Assembly: GCA_958415525.1 (NCBI GenBank)
Contig: CATYZE010000025.1
Location: 1-35,049, forward strand
Reading direction: 5' to 3'
Source of the DNA: an uncultured Collinsella sp.
GTDB lineage: Bacteria; Actinomycetota; Coriobacteriia; Coriobacteriales; Coriobacteriaceae
DNA length: 35,049 bases
This document shows positions 1 through 7,674 of this stretch, piece by piece. The position numbers were made by a program, and so were the translations under genes. Positions within the stretch are counted from its first letter, which is position 1; every line of letters starts with the position of its first letter. The notes beneath the pieces are model-generated. The model was not told the DNA's origin, did not search any database, and saw only the letters and a program-made list of their open reading frames with translations.

Positions 1-20
1 TGCGAATGGGTTGAGGCCAT
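1..20 (-). CDS. 5' end of a leftward gene cut by the window edge (product unknown)
   Basis: An ATG at 20-18 on the minus strand is preceded by GAGGGTCAAA, a reasonable ribosome binding site, and opens a frame reading Met-Ala-Ser-Thr-His-Ser before the sequence ends. Only six codons are visible, so no product can be named. The 10-bp phased repeats at 72-110 lie directly upstream and could belong to its promoter. The call rests only on the start codon and its SD. Confidence 0.35.
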
Positions 21-71
21 TTTGACCCTCAGGCACAAGCTATTCAAGCGCTGTGCCGACAACGCGCTGGC

Positions 72-110
72 TTTTAACTGTAATTAACTGCTTTTAACCA
101 GAATTAACCA
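72..110. repeat. Four TTAAC motifs spaced exactly 10 bp apart
   Basis: TTAAC occurs at 74, 84, 94 and 104. The units alternate between TTTTAAC and AATTAAC, so there is also a 20-bp direct repeat. Exact helical phasing upstream of a leftward start suggests a cooperative protein-binding site or an AT-rich promoter/UP region. No protein partner can be named from the sequence. Confidence 0.55.
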
Positions 111-146
111 AAACAGAAAACCGTGATGCCGACAGGCTTTACCGGC

Positions 147-177
147 ATGTGACAAAGGGACAGCCCCTTTGTCACAT
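147..177. repeat. GTGACAAAGGGA hairpin repeat, copy A
   Basis: ATGTGACAAAGGG at 147-159 pairs perfectly with 165-177 around a 5-nt spacer. It lies just beyond the stop codon of the UvrA-like gene, so it could end that transcript, although no U-tract follows on the minus strand. Close copies occur at 3250-3280 and 4466-4498, which marks it as a dispersed intergenic element. Confidence 0.75.
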
Positions 178-181
178 TCGC

Positions 182-2674
182 TTATAGGTAGCGGCCGGTG
201 ATGCTTTTGGAGCAAGCCGCGATATCGTCCGGTGTGCCGGCGCAGACAATTTGCCCGCCGGCATCGCCACCGCCTGGGCCCATGTCGATCACGTAGTCGG
301 CATTGCGGATGAGGTCGAGGTCGTGTTCGATCACGACAACCGTGGCGCTCTTGGCAACGAGGCCGTCAAACACGCTCAGCAACACCTGGACATCGAGCGG
401 ATGCAGGCCGATCGTGGGCTCGTCGAACACGAACACGGCATCGTCCTGCACGCGCCCCATCTCGCTCGCGAGCTTTAAGCGCTGAGCCTCACCGCCCGAA
501 AGCGCAGGCGTGGGCTCACCGAGCGTTAGATAGCCCAGGCCCAAATCGTGAAGCGTCTGCAGTCGGGCCTGCACTTTCTTGAGTCCCACCGTGGCGTCGA
601 GTGCCTCATCCACGCTCATATCCATAAGTTGCGGCAACGTAAGCAGACTGCCGTCCTTGCCCTCGCGATGGATATGCGAGGCGGCCTCGGCGTAGCGCGA
701 GCCGCGGCATGCCGGGCAGACGATCTCGACATCGGGCAGAAACTGCACGTCGAGCGATATCGAGCCCGTGCCATCGCACGTAGGGCAGCGCAGAGCGCCA
801 GTGTTGTAGCTAAACGCGCCCGCCTTATAGCCAGCCGCCTTGGCCTCGGGCGTACGGGCAAAGGCGCGACGCAACTCGTCATGGATGTCGGCATAGGTCG
901 CCACCGTCGAGCGCACGTTGGCGCCGATGGGCGTGGCGTCGATTAGGTTGGCACGCACAATGCCTTCGGCGTCGACCCAACGCACGTGGCCCGGCAGACG
1001 CTCACCCGTCGCCTGCGCCTTGAGCGCAGGGATAAGAGTCTCAAGTACAAGCGTCGTCTTGCCCGAGCCAGAAACACCCGTCACCGCGACGAGCCGGCCT
1101 CGCGGGATATCAACTTCGAGTGGCTTAACGGTGTGAATGGCCTCAGTCGTCATGCGAATATGGCTCTGGTCGAACATCTCGTCGTCGGTCACCTGCGGGC
1201 GCAAGCGGTTGGGGTTCGAGCGGAGGAAAGGCGCGATTCGGCTGCCCTGCGATTGTTCGACCTCAGCCACCGTACCGGCAGCGATCACATTACCGCCGCC
1301 TGCTCCGGCAACGGGGCCCATCTCGACCAGATAGTCGGCTTCCGCCAGCACACGTATATCGTGGTCGACAACAACCACGGTGTTGCCGTCATCCACCAAA
1401 TCGCGCATCACGCCCACCAGGCCGTCGACATTGGCAGGATGCAAGCCAATCGAGGGCTCGTCGAGCACATAGAGCACGCCTGTCGATCGGTTGCGCACCA
1501 CGCGGGCGAGTTGCACGCGCTGGCGCTCACCCGTGGAGAGCGTGGCACCGGCGCGATCGAGCGAAAGGTAATCGAGACCCAGGTCGACCAGACGACGAGC
1601 CGTGCTCAAAAACGAATCGCAGATATCCGTCGCCATGGGCCGCATCTCGGCCGGCAAGGATGCGGGCACCCCGCGCACCCACTCGATCGCATCACCAAGC
1701 GTCATGGCCGCGGCCTGAGCCAGATTGATACCGCGCACCTGGGGCTGGCGCGCAGCCTCGGAGAGACGCGTGCCGGCGCAGTCACGGCATGGTCCCTCGC
1801 GCAAAAAGCGAGCCACACGCTTAAGCCCCTTATCGTCCTTAACCTTGGCGAGCGCATTCTCAACGGTATAGACGGCGTTGTAATAGGTAAAGTCGAGCGG
1901 CGTGGCGCCCTCGCCGTTTTTGGGAACGTAGAGAATGTGCTTCTTAACCGCCGGGCCGTGAAACACGATGTCGCGCTCTTGAGGCGTGAGCTGGTTAAAC
2001 GGCACGTCGGTGCGCACGCCCATCTCGCCGGCCACCTGCTTCATCAGGTCCCACATGAGCGTGCCCCAGGGAAGCACCGCACCCTCGTTGATGGTCTTTG
2101 ACTCGTCGGGCACCAGGCTCGCCTCGTCTACCTCGCGCATGACACCGGTGCCGCCGCAGGTAGGGCACGCACCGCCGCTATTGAAAGCCAAATCCTCGGC
2201 ACTCGGCGCGTAGAACTCGCGGCCGCATGTCGGACACGTGAGCGACAGGCCCGCAGCCACGTTAAGGCTCGGCTCCACACGCGCCCCGCAATGCGGGCAC
2301 ACGTGATGGGCGCAACGGCTAAAGAGTAGACGCAGGCTATTGTTGAGCTCGGTCATGGTACCAAAGGTCGAGCGCACGCCCGGTACGCTGGGGCGCTGAT
2401 GTAATGCGAGCGCCGCCGGTACGTGCAGCACCTCATCCACCTGGGCGTGCTCGGCCTGCGTCAGACGACGGCGGGTATAGGTGCTGAGCGCCTCCAGATA
2501 GCGGCGCGAGCCCTCGGCATAAAGAACCCCGAGTGCCAGCGAACTCTTGCCCGAGCCCGACACGCCGGCAATACCCACGAGCCTTCCCAGCGGGATATCA
2601 ATATCGATGTCCTTGAGGTTATGGACACGTGCGCCACGCACCTCGATAGCACTTGGTTGTTGCGACACCGTCAT
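182..2674 (-). CDS. UvrA-like ABC-class DNA-binding ATPase (short UvrA paralogue)
   Basis: Double ABC ATPase of the UvrA family, about 830 aa against roughly 940-960 for canonical UvrA. Visible parts in order: Walker A GVSGSGKSS (Lys43), a first zinc module with CPHC and CPTC pairs, signature LSTGERQRVQLARVV and Walker B VLDEPSIGLHP, then a second Walker A GVSGSGKTT (about Lys539), a CPTC...CPAC zinc module, signature LSGGEAQRLKLAS and FDEPTIGLHP. Canonical UvrA recognises DNA lesions with UvrB. Short paralogues are often linked to protection from DNA-binding drugs, and no uvrB or uvrC lies nearby, so that role is inferred. The ATG at 2674 overlaps the stop of the upstream acetyltransferase in a TGATG arrangement and follows AAGGGGAG. 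A GTG one codon earlier (2677) is possible. Confidence 0.9.
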   Translation of the reverse strand: MTVSQQPSAIEVRGARVHNLKDIDIDIPLGRLVGIAGVSGSGKSSLALGVLYAEGSRRYLEALSTYTRRRLTQAEHAQVDEVLHVPAALALHQRPSVPGVRSTFGTMTELNNSLRLLFSRCAHHVCPHCGARVEPSLNVAAGLSLTCPTCGREFYAPSAEDLAFNSGGACPTCGGTGVMREVDEASLVPDESKTINEGAVLPWGTLMWDLMKQVAGEMGVRTDVPFNQLTPQERDIVFHGPAVKKHILYVPKNGEGATPLDFTYYNAVYTVENALAKVKDDKGLKRVARFLREGPCRDCAGTRLSEAARQPQVRGINLAQAAAMTLGDAIEWVRGVPASLPAEMRPMATDICDSFLSTARRLVDLGLDYLSLDRAGATLSTGERQRVQLARVVRNRSTGVLYVLDEPSIGLHPANVDGLVGVMRDLVDDGNTVVVVDHDIRVLAEADYLVEMGPVAGAGGGNVIAAGTVAEVEQSQGSRIAPFLRSNPNRLRPQVTDDEMFDQSHIRMTTEAIHTVKPLEVDIPRGRLVAVTGVSGSGKTTLVLETLIPALKAQATGERLPGHVRWVDAEGIVRANLIDATPIGANVRSTVATYADIHDELRRAFARTPEAKAAGYKAGAFSYNTGALRCPTCDGTGSISLDVQFLPDVEIVCPACRGSRYAEAASHIHREGKDGSLLTLPQLMDMSVDEALDATVGLKKVQARLQTLHDLGLGYLTLGEPTPALSGGEAQRLKLASEMGRVQDDAVFVFDEPTIGLHPLDVQVLLSVFDGLVAKSATVVVIEHDLDLIRNADYVIDMGPGGGDAGGQIVCAGTPDDIAACSKSITGRYL

Positions 2675-3228
2675 CACTCCCCTTCTGCCCGCCCGCGCCA
2701 GTCTTCGCGGGTCAAATACGTAAAGTACTCGGTACGTACATCGCCCATAAGCTCGCAGGGCACGTCTCGCTCAACGTGATGCGGCGCGAATCCGCACTTT
2801 TGCTGAACGCGTAACGACTTGTTATTGCCCTCGTAATATCCGCACCAAAGCGCCTTGCAGCCAAGCGTTTCGAACGCATAGCGCTGCATGGCTCGCACCG
2901 CCTCGGGAGCAAAGCCTCGGCCCCAGAACGGCTTGGCGACCCAATAGCCCACTTCAAGTTCGAGACCGTCATCTCGACGGTTTAACTCGCAGCGAAATGG
3001 CATGAGACCGATGCTGCCCACGGGCTCATCTGTCGCAGCCAGGCAAACGGCAAAGGTATGGGGTGCCGCAAAGACTGTCCGAATGATCTCCTTGCTCTCT
3101 TCAATGCTTCTATGGGGCGGCCAGCCCGCAGCCGGTCCCACGTCCGGGTCGCTCGCATATGTAAACAGGATCGCCGCATCCGTCTCGCGCCACGGGCGAA
3201 GCGTCAAACGCTCAGTATGAATCACCAT
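2674..3228 (-). CDS. GNAT N-acetyltransferase, RimJ/RimL type
   Basis: 184-aa protein opening TERLTLRPWRETDA, the usual start of RimJ/RimL-like acetyltransferases, which move the acetyl group of acetyl-CoA to an N-terminal or small-molecule amine. The acetyl-CoA binding region is visible as VGYWVAKPFWGRGFAPEAV (the Q/RxxGxG/A-type loop), followed by the typical N-(K)-S-L-R-V-Q-Q-K-C-GF helix and strand. ATG start at 3228 after GAGAGGC. Its stop overlaps the start of the UvrA paralogue, so the two are almost certainly co-translated, and the acetylated substrate may belong to the same stress or drug response. The specific substrate cannot be told from sequence. Confidence 0.88.
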   Translation of the reverse strand: MVIHTERLTLRPWRETDAAILFTYASDPDVGPAAGWPPHRSIEESKEIIRTVFAAPHTFAVCLAATDEPVGSIGLMPFRCELNRRDDGLELEVGYWVAKPFWGRGFAPEAVRAMQRYAFETLGCKALWCGYYEGNNKSLRVQQKCGFAPHHVERDVPCELMGDVRTEYFTYLTREDWRGRAEGE

Positions 3229-3249
3229 GTTTTAGCCTCTCAAATATCG

Positions 3250-3280
3250 ATGTGACAAAGGGGCTGTCCCTTTGCCACAT
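3250..3280. repeat. GTGACAAAGGGA hairpin repeat, copy B
   Basis: ATGTGACAAAGGG at 3250-3262 faces CCCTTTGCCACAT at 3268-3280, with one mismatch in 13 bp. It fills the gap between the ATPase (its stop starts at 3280) and the acetyltransferase, which makes it the likely transcriptional boundary or processing site between them. Confidence 0.75.
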
Positions 3281-4398
3281 CACTCGTGCCATAAAACGCG
3301 GTCGCGGATGTACTCGCCCAGCATGGGCACGGTAAACCGGACGAGGCCGTATCCGGCGGCCTCGATGACGCGCTCGCGAATTAGGCTTGCGCGATATTTA
3401 CTCGCCCAGCTCTGGGTGCGATCGCAGCGCTCAATGATATCCGCCATGCGCGTCTGCTCACCCTCGTCAGCAGCCATGGCCTCGATAAAGAGGCGTTGCG
3501 GACTGCGCAATCCATAATACAGGGGCGCGTCGACCGCTTCGTAGAACTCGGAGACGGCATCCGCATGGCCATCCTCGACATCGCACCTTTCGATGACCCG
3601 CGAGCCACGCCGGACAGCAGAGCGCCACATGTAATATCCCACCAGCTGGACCATGTAGGGATGCCCCATACTCTTGCGCGCCGCAAGGTCCGCCGTCTCC
3701 GCATCAACGTAAAGACCGGCGTCCTTGACCGTCTGGATATATGAATCGCGCACCTTGGGCAAAGAAATCGCCCCCAGCGTACGCTGCTGAGCACGGCGCA
3801 AAAACGTCACGCTCGGCTCTTCGAGCAGGTCGTCAACCATACGGGGCAAGCCGGCAAAAACCAGCGCAAGACCGCGCTGGTCGCTATCGGGCAAGCCCGT
3901 AGCATCCTGATCTCCGAGCACCTGCTGATAGAGAACAGCAAGAGCCGCCAGCTCCTCGATAGACGCAGATTGAGCCTCGTCAATCGCAAACAGTATGCCC
4001 TTGCCTGGACCGAGCTTCTTGAGGCGCTCGTTGACCAGCCCTCGCAACGTCTCGCCCTTTGCTCGCGCCGCCTCGACCGACATCCGGCCAAACGACGGAC
4101 CGAATTCCATTGACGTCACAACGGGTTTATTCGAGCGAAGCGCGTCGGCCAAGCGGTCGCATAAGCCAAGCGAAGCGGAATCGGAGACAACCGCCCATCC
4201 GCGCTCGCTGGCCAGACGTTGCAGCTCCCGCAGAAGAACCGTTTTGCCACAGCCGCGGTTTCCCGTAATGAGCATGAGCCTGCCCGGCGCTCCGGCGCCG
4301 TTATCGAGCCCTTCCTCAAAATCTTCGATGACCGACTCGCGACCGATGAGCATCGGGGGCCGCTTGCCTGCCGTCGGCTTAAAGGGATTTGGATTCAT
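3280..4398 (-). CDS. AAA+ ATP-binding protein, Orc1/Cdc6-like architecture
   Basis: 372-aa P-loop ATPase. Walker A is GNRGCGKT near residue 50, Walker B is ILFAIDEAQ, and a sensor-1-like segment reads LVFAGLP. The C-terminal ~80 residues (from about RSPQRLFIEAM to VRFTVPMLGEYI) look like a winged-helix domain, as in Orc/Cdc6-type or STAND-like ATPases. Such proteins load or remodel partners on DNA, but the partner is unknown and no replication or defence gene sits beside it. The ATG at 4398 follows a strong GAGGAGG. Upstream are three tandem TTGGTATAA repeats that probably control it. An ATP-dependent regulator of unknown pathway is the safest reading. Confidence 0.8.
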   Translation of the reverse strand: MNPNPFKPTAGKRPPMLIGRESVIEDFEEGLDNGAGAPGRLMLITGNRGCGKTVLLRELQRLASERGWAVVSDSASLGLCDRLADALRSNKPVVTSMEFGPSFGRMSVEAARAKGETLRGLVNERLKKLGPGKGILFAIDEAQSASIEELAALAVLYQQVLGDQDATGLPDSDQRGLALVFAGLPRMVDDLLEEPSVTFLRRAQQRTLGAISLPKVRDSYIQTVKDAGLYVDAETADLAARKSMGHPYMVQLVGYYMWRSAVRRGSRVIERCDVEDGHADAVSEFYEAVDAPLYYGLRSPQRLFIEAMAADEGEQTRMADIIERCDRTQSWASKYRASLIRERVIEAAGYGLVRFTVPMLGEYIRDRVLWHE

Positions 4399-4432
4399 GC
4401 CGGCCTCCTCGGATTGGCAATCCCTGATAATA

Positions 4433-4462
4433 GTTATACCAACTTATACCAAGTTATACCAA
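4433..4462 (-). promoter_or_regulatory. Three tandem 10-bp TTGGTATAA(C/G) repeats in the ATPase promoter
   Basis: On the minus strand TTGGTATAAC, TTGGTATAAG and TTGGTATAAC follow each other with no gaps, 35 bp upstream of the ATPase start. The first copy offers a -35 (TTGGTA) and the third a -10 (TATAAC) with 18-bp spacing, so the repeats may form the promoter themselves. A TATTAT hexamer follows directly. Same-face 10-bp spacing also suits cooperative binding of a regulator, possibly the ATPase itself. Confidence 0.6.
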
Positions 4463-4465
4463 TAG

Positions 4466-4498
4466 CATGTGACAAAGGGACTGCCACTTTGTCACATG
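4466..4498. repeat. GTGACAAAGGGA hairpin repeat, copy C
   Basis: CATGTGACAAAG at 4466-4477 pairs with CTTTGTCACATG at 4487-4498. The right arm supplies the last codons and the TGA of the TetM-like gene (His-Met-stop), so the element has inserted into, or evolved over, a gene end. Confidence 0.75.
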
Positions 4499-6495
4499 TG
4501 GCTGAAAAACTCGGCGTCTGCCGCTCGCCAGGGACGGAAGGTGGCGGGATCGACCTTTACGTGCGCCGCGGCGGGTACGTCGTACCATTTGACCGTGTAG
4601 CCGGCGCCGTGGGCGCAAAAGACCGAATCGGGCGTGTTGGGCAGATCTGCCTCGGGCTCATAGGCGGCCGCCTCGATGACGCGCTCGGCATCATGACAGG
4701 CCGCATAACCGGCGAACTCCAGGTACAGATGCCCGCGACCACTCGTGTAGGCAGCCACCTCCAGCGCATAATCCTGCACCTCGGATGCCGGCACGCGACC
4801 CACAAGCTTCGCCCGGTCTCCCGCCATCGTCGGCGGCTCGTACTCGGCACCCATGCGCGTGGCATCCGAGAGCGCCCGACCCACGCACTCCCCCGGCACC
4901 TCGAGCTCAAAGCGATACCACGGCTCCAACAGCATCGCCGCGCCGGCCTCACGCGCCTGCATCAAACCCTGGCGAATCGCGCGGTACGTGGCCTGGCGAA
5001 AATCGCCGCCCTCGGTGTGCTTGGCATGCGCGCGGCCGCCCGTGAGCGTAATGCGCACATCGGTGATGGGCGAGCCGGTCAGCACGCCCAGGTGATCGCG
5101 CTCCATGGCGTTGGTGAGCGCCAAACGCTGCCAGTTAAGATCGAGCTCATCGGTCGAGGTCACGGTGCCAAACTGCACGCCCGACCCCGCCGGCAACGGC
5201 TCCAAGCGCAAATGCACCTCGGCATAGTGGCGCAGTGGCTCAAAGTGGCCCACACCCTCGACCGGCTGCGAGATAGTCTCCTTATAGAGAATGCCGCCGG
5301 GCTCAAACTCGACCGCAAGGCCAAAACGATCGGCCAGCACGCGCTGCACGACCTCGAGCTGCACGGCGCCCATCAACTGCAGGTGAATCTGCTCAAGATG
5401 CGTATTCCAGCTTACGCCGAGCATGGGATCTTCGTCCGCCAACTCAGTCAATGCTTTGAACACCGTATGGACGTCGTGTTCGCCCGGCAGCACCGTATAG
5501 GTAAGGACTGGCGCAATGACGGGCGCATCGCCCGCGGACTCCGCGCCCAGGGCGTCCCCTGGGCGAACGTGCGCAAGACCCGTCACGGCACAGATGCCGC
5601 CAGCAGCAACTTCTCGCGCAAGCTCATACTTCTCGCCGTTATAGATGCGTACTTGATCGACCTTCTGCTCCCATGCCTCGGCACCGGCACGTCCGTCAAT
5701 CATCTGCTTGGCGCGCAGCGTGCCGCCGGTCACTTTAACCCAAGCCAAGCGCTCGCCGCGATCCCCGCGGCTGACGCGATAGACGCGCGCGGCAAACTCC
5801 GGGGGCCACGCCTGTTCACGCATCAGCGCGCATATACCATCCAGCAACTCGTCCACGCCTTGGTCCTTGAGCGCCGAGCCGGCAAAGCAGGGAAAGAGCT
5901 TGCGCTCGGCAACCATGCGCGACAGCGTTGCGACGGAAAGCTCACCCGCTTCAAGAAACTCCTCGAGTGCCGCCTCGTCCAACGCAGCAGCATCCTCCTG
6001 AACGGCACCGCCCGCCAGCAGCTCGTTGGCATCCAGGCAGCCCTCGGAAAGACGCTGCCCCAGCTGTGCCAGCAAAACATCGCGGCCGGGATTCTCCAAA
6101 TCGATTTTGTTGATAAAGATGAACGCTGGAATGTCATAGCGAGCAAGCAGTCGCCACAAGGTTTCGGTATGCCCCTGTACGCCATCGTTGGCACCCACCA
6201 CCAGAATCGCGTAGTCGAGCGCACGCAGCGTACGCTCAGCCTCGGCAGAAAAATCGACGTGGCCGGGAGCATCCACGAGCATAACATGGGTGTCGCCGTG
6301 GTCGAGCACGGCCTGCGACGAGAAGATCGTAATGCCGCGCTCGCGCTCGATCGCGTTCGTATCCAGATGCGAATCGCCATCGTCCACGCGGCCGCGCTTG
6401 CGAATGCGACCCGCGTTGAACAGCATGGCCTCGGCCAGCGTGGTCTTGCCGGCATCGACATGCGCCAAGATTCCAACGACCGCTTGCTTCGACAT
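4492..6495 (-). CDS. EF-G/TetM-like ribosome-binding GTPase
   Basis: 667-aa translational GTPase. G1 AHVDAGKTT (Lys17), switch I RGITI, G3 DAPGH, G4 NKID and G5-like FAGSAL are all visible, followed by EF-G-like domains II to V. The closest familiar family is the ribosomal protection proteins (TetM/O/W, ~640 aa), which displace tetracycline from the 30S. However, the domain IV loop that reads YSPVSTPAD in TetM is here RAHAKHTEGGDF, and the C-terminus (PDSVFCAHGAGYTVKWYDV) differs too. It is therefore more likely an uncharacterised TetM-like paralogue than a proven resistance gene. The ATG at 6495 was chosen because AAGAGGAG precedes it. An upstream in-frame start at 6564 lacks an SD. Confidence 0.88.
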   Translation of the reverse strand: MSKQAVVGILAHVDAGKTTLAEAMLFNAGRIRKRGRVDDGDSHLDTNAIERERGITIFSSQAVLDHGDTHVMLVDAPGHVDFSAEAERTLRALDYAILVVGANDGVQGHTETLWRLLARYDIPAFIFINKIDLENPGRDVLLAQLGQRLSEGCLDANELLAGGAVQEDAAALDEAALEEFLEAGELSVATLSRMVAERKLFPCFAGSALKDQGVDELLDGICALMREQAWPPEFAARVYRVSRGDRGERLAWVKVTGGTLRAKQMIDGRAGAEAWEQKVDQVRIYNGEKYELAREVAAGGICAVTGLAHVRPGDALGAESAGDAPVIAPVLTYTVLPGEHDVHTVFKALTELADEDPMLGVSWNTHLEQIHLQLMGAVQLEVVQRVLADRFGLAVEFEPGGILYKETISQPVEGVGHFEPLRHYAEVHLRLEPLPAGSGVQFGTVTSTDELDLNWQRLALTNAMERDHLGVLTGSPITDVRITLTGGRAHAKHTEGGDFRQATYRAIRQGLMQAREAGAAMLLEPWYRFELEVPGECVGRALSDATRMGAEYEPPTMAGDRAKLVGRVPASEVQDYALEVAAYTSGRGHLYLEFAGYAACHDAERVIEAAAYEPEADLPNTPDSVFCAHGAGYTVKWYDVPAAAHVKVDPATFRPWRAADAEFFSHM

Positions 6496-6800
6496 GGCTC
6501 TCCTCTTATTGCAAGCCCATCGCACGCGGCAACGGGCATCCTCGTTCCACACTGGATGATACAATTTACGAGCCGGCGGGCGAAGCGGGCCCTATCCCCC
6601 GACCGAGCTCATCGCCCTGCGTTGCCGCGCGGCGATTTTCGTAGGTTCGCGCCTTGCGAAAGCCGGCACCTCCCCTTTTTGTCCGCCCGGACTCATCTGG
6701 GCGGTAACAACGCGAGCCCCACAACGACGCGTTTTAACAAAAATGGCCCCACTCGAGGCCATTTTTTATTTGAGCTGGGTGATGATACGTGCCTTGGCTC
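6496..6800. other. 305-bp intergenic region upstream of the TetM-like gene
   Basis: No convincing ORF. It holds the terminator of the leftward acetyltransferase (6740-6765), a CCGCCC/GGGCGG hairpin (6683-6688 with 6699-6704), and near 6556 a minus-strand TATCAT that could be a -10 for the GTPase gene, though its -35 is poor. I could not recognise an attenuator of the kind known upstream of tetM. Confidence 0.5.
6740..6765 (-). terminator. Rho-independent terminator of the 163-aa acetyltransferase gene
   Basis: A 9-bp stem, AAAATGGCC at 6740-6748 with GGCCATTTT at 6757-6765, is followed on the minus strand by TTTTTGTT. It lies about 35 bp past the acetyltransferase stop. The T-run on the other side also makes it a plausible terminator in the plus direction. 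Confidence 0.8.
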
Positions 6801-7289
6801 CTACGCCTCGCGCAGCCAATCAAACGCGACGCGCGGCGTACCGTCCGACACATAGACGATACCGACACGCTCGAACCCCGCCTTGGCGATGGCGCCCTGC
6901 ATGGGCAAGTTGTCCTCGTGCGTGTCAATACGCAGATGGTCGGCGCGTTCCTTGGCAAAGGCAAACATCGCAGCCGCGATACCGTGCACGGTGCCGTCGG
7001 ACGCCACTCGGTGCAGTACGGCATACGGAGTGTCGCCACGCCATTGCCCGTCCTCAATGACGTCATAGCACTCGTCCGGGCCCGGCAAAAAGGCAAACGT
7101 AGCCACCACGCGACCGTCGACTTCACACACATAGCTGCCACCGGCGGCGATATCGGCAGCCAGCTGCTCGGCCGAAGGCGTGCCCTGGGGCCACTGCGTG
7201 ACGTTGCCATGCGCGCGCATAAAGGCGCGGGCGGCATCATAGATGGCCATAACGGCGGGAATGTCGGTATCGAGGGTTTTTCTGATCAT
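6801..7289 (-). CDS. GNAT family N-acetyltransferase
   Basis: About 162 aa with the GNAT order: N-terminal strand IRKTLDTDIPAVMAIYDAARAF, central strands EVDGRVVATFAFLPG, the acetyl-CoA segment VASDGTVHGIAAAMFAFAKERA and the C-terminal DTHEDNLPMQGAIAKAGFERVG. The DTxxxNxxMqxxyxkxGF signature is typical of a large subgroup of uncharacterised small-molecule acetyltransferases. The ATG at 7289 is preceded by a GTG at 7292, which sits 7 nt after GAGG, so either may be used. It is monocistronic, with its own terminator. An 8-bp inverted repeat, TGGTATCA/TGATACCA, lies just upstream, shared with the divergent small Cys-rich gene. Substrate unknown. Confidence 0.85.
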   Translation of the reverse strand: MIRKTLDTDIPAVMAIYDAARAFMRAHGNVTQWPQGTPSAEQLAADIAAGGSYVCEVDGRVVATFAFLPGPDECYDVIEDGQWRGDTPYAVLHRVASDGTVHGIAAAMFAFAKERADHLRIDTHEDNLPMQGAIAKAGFERVGIVYVSDGTPRVAFDWLREA

Positions 7290-7311
7290 CACGCGGCGAC
7301 CTCACGTTTAT

Positions 7312-7341
7312 TGGTATCACTTTGATTGAGCAATGATACCA
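7312..7341. promoter_or_regulatory. Inverted repeat TGGTATCA-N14-TGATACCA between divergent genes
   Basis: Perfect 8-bp arms at 7312-7319 and 7334-7341 lie between the acetyltransferase start and the small Cys-rich gene. Its position in a 77-bp divergent intergenic region suits an operator acting on one or both genes. Note the resemblance to the TTGGTATAA repeats at 4433-4462. No regulator gene is adjacent. Confidence 0.4.
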
Positions 7342-7366
7342 GCGTTTGAAGAGGGGCGCGAAGCAG

Positions 7367-7663
7367 ATGGGGAGCAAAAAGCGAGCCGCCTGGTCAAAGG
7401 CAAAGAGCGAGTTTTTGGGCGCTGCCACCGGCGGCGATATGGGCGACCTGTTTGCGCGCGAGGATGAGCGCTGCGACGCCCTGGACGCCGAGCGCGATGA
7501 AGCCTGGCGCTACAAGTCGTGCGAACGCAAAAACCGTTACGACACGCGCGCCGAGGCCGAGGCAGTTATGGCCGACTGCGAAAACCGCGGGCGGCGCGGC
7601 CTTGCCTGCTACAAATGCGAATACTGCGGCGGATGGCATCTGACGTCGCACCCCTGGAAATAG
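7367..7663 (+). CDS. Small Cys-rich (zinc-ribbon-like) hypothetical protein
   Basis: 98-aa basic protein. The C-terminal half carries Cys residues spaced as in a zinc-binding knuckle: CERKNRY..., an AxxAEAVMADCENRG helix, then YKCEYCGGWHLTS. The C-x-x-C-G-G-W-H-L ending is common in short phage or plasmid proteins and in small bacterial orphans. The N-terminal third is charged (GSKKRAAWSKAKSE) and may bind nucleic acid, an inference. The ATG at 7367 sits 10 nt after GAGGGG. A TTG seven codons earlier (7346) is less likely. It is convergent with rsmJ, with a 14-bp hairpin between the two. Function unknown. Confidence 0.7.
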   Translation: MGSKKRAAWSKAKSEFLGAATGGDMGDLFAREDERCDALDAERDEAWRYKSCERKNRYDTRAEAEAVMADCENRGRRGLACYKCEYCGGWHLTSHPWK

Positions 7664-7674
7664 GCCCCGCATCG

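Noticed and set aside
986..2101. 371-codon plus-strand frame inside the UvrA-like gene
   Set aside because: It is antisense to conserved ABC motifs and has a low-complexity, Arg/His-rich translation.
4492..6495. Calling the GTPase a tetracycline resistance gene
   Set aside because: The domain IV loop needed for tetracycline release in TetM is not conserved.
6496..6735. T-box or tetM-type attenuator
   Set aside because: A GAGGTGCC word vaguely recalls a T-box, but there is no specifier loop, terminator/antiterminator pair or leader peptide.
4219..6855. Long 878-codon plus-strand frame opposite the TetM-like gene
   Set aside because: It is antisense to a gene with intact GTPase motifs and has no SD or domain. 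Such frames arise from the GC-rich codon bias.
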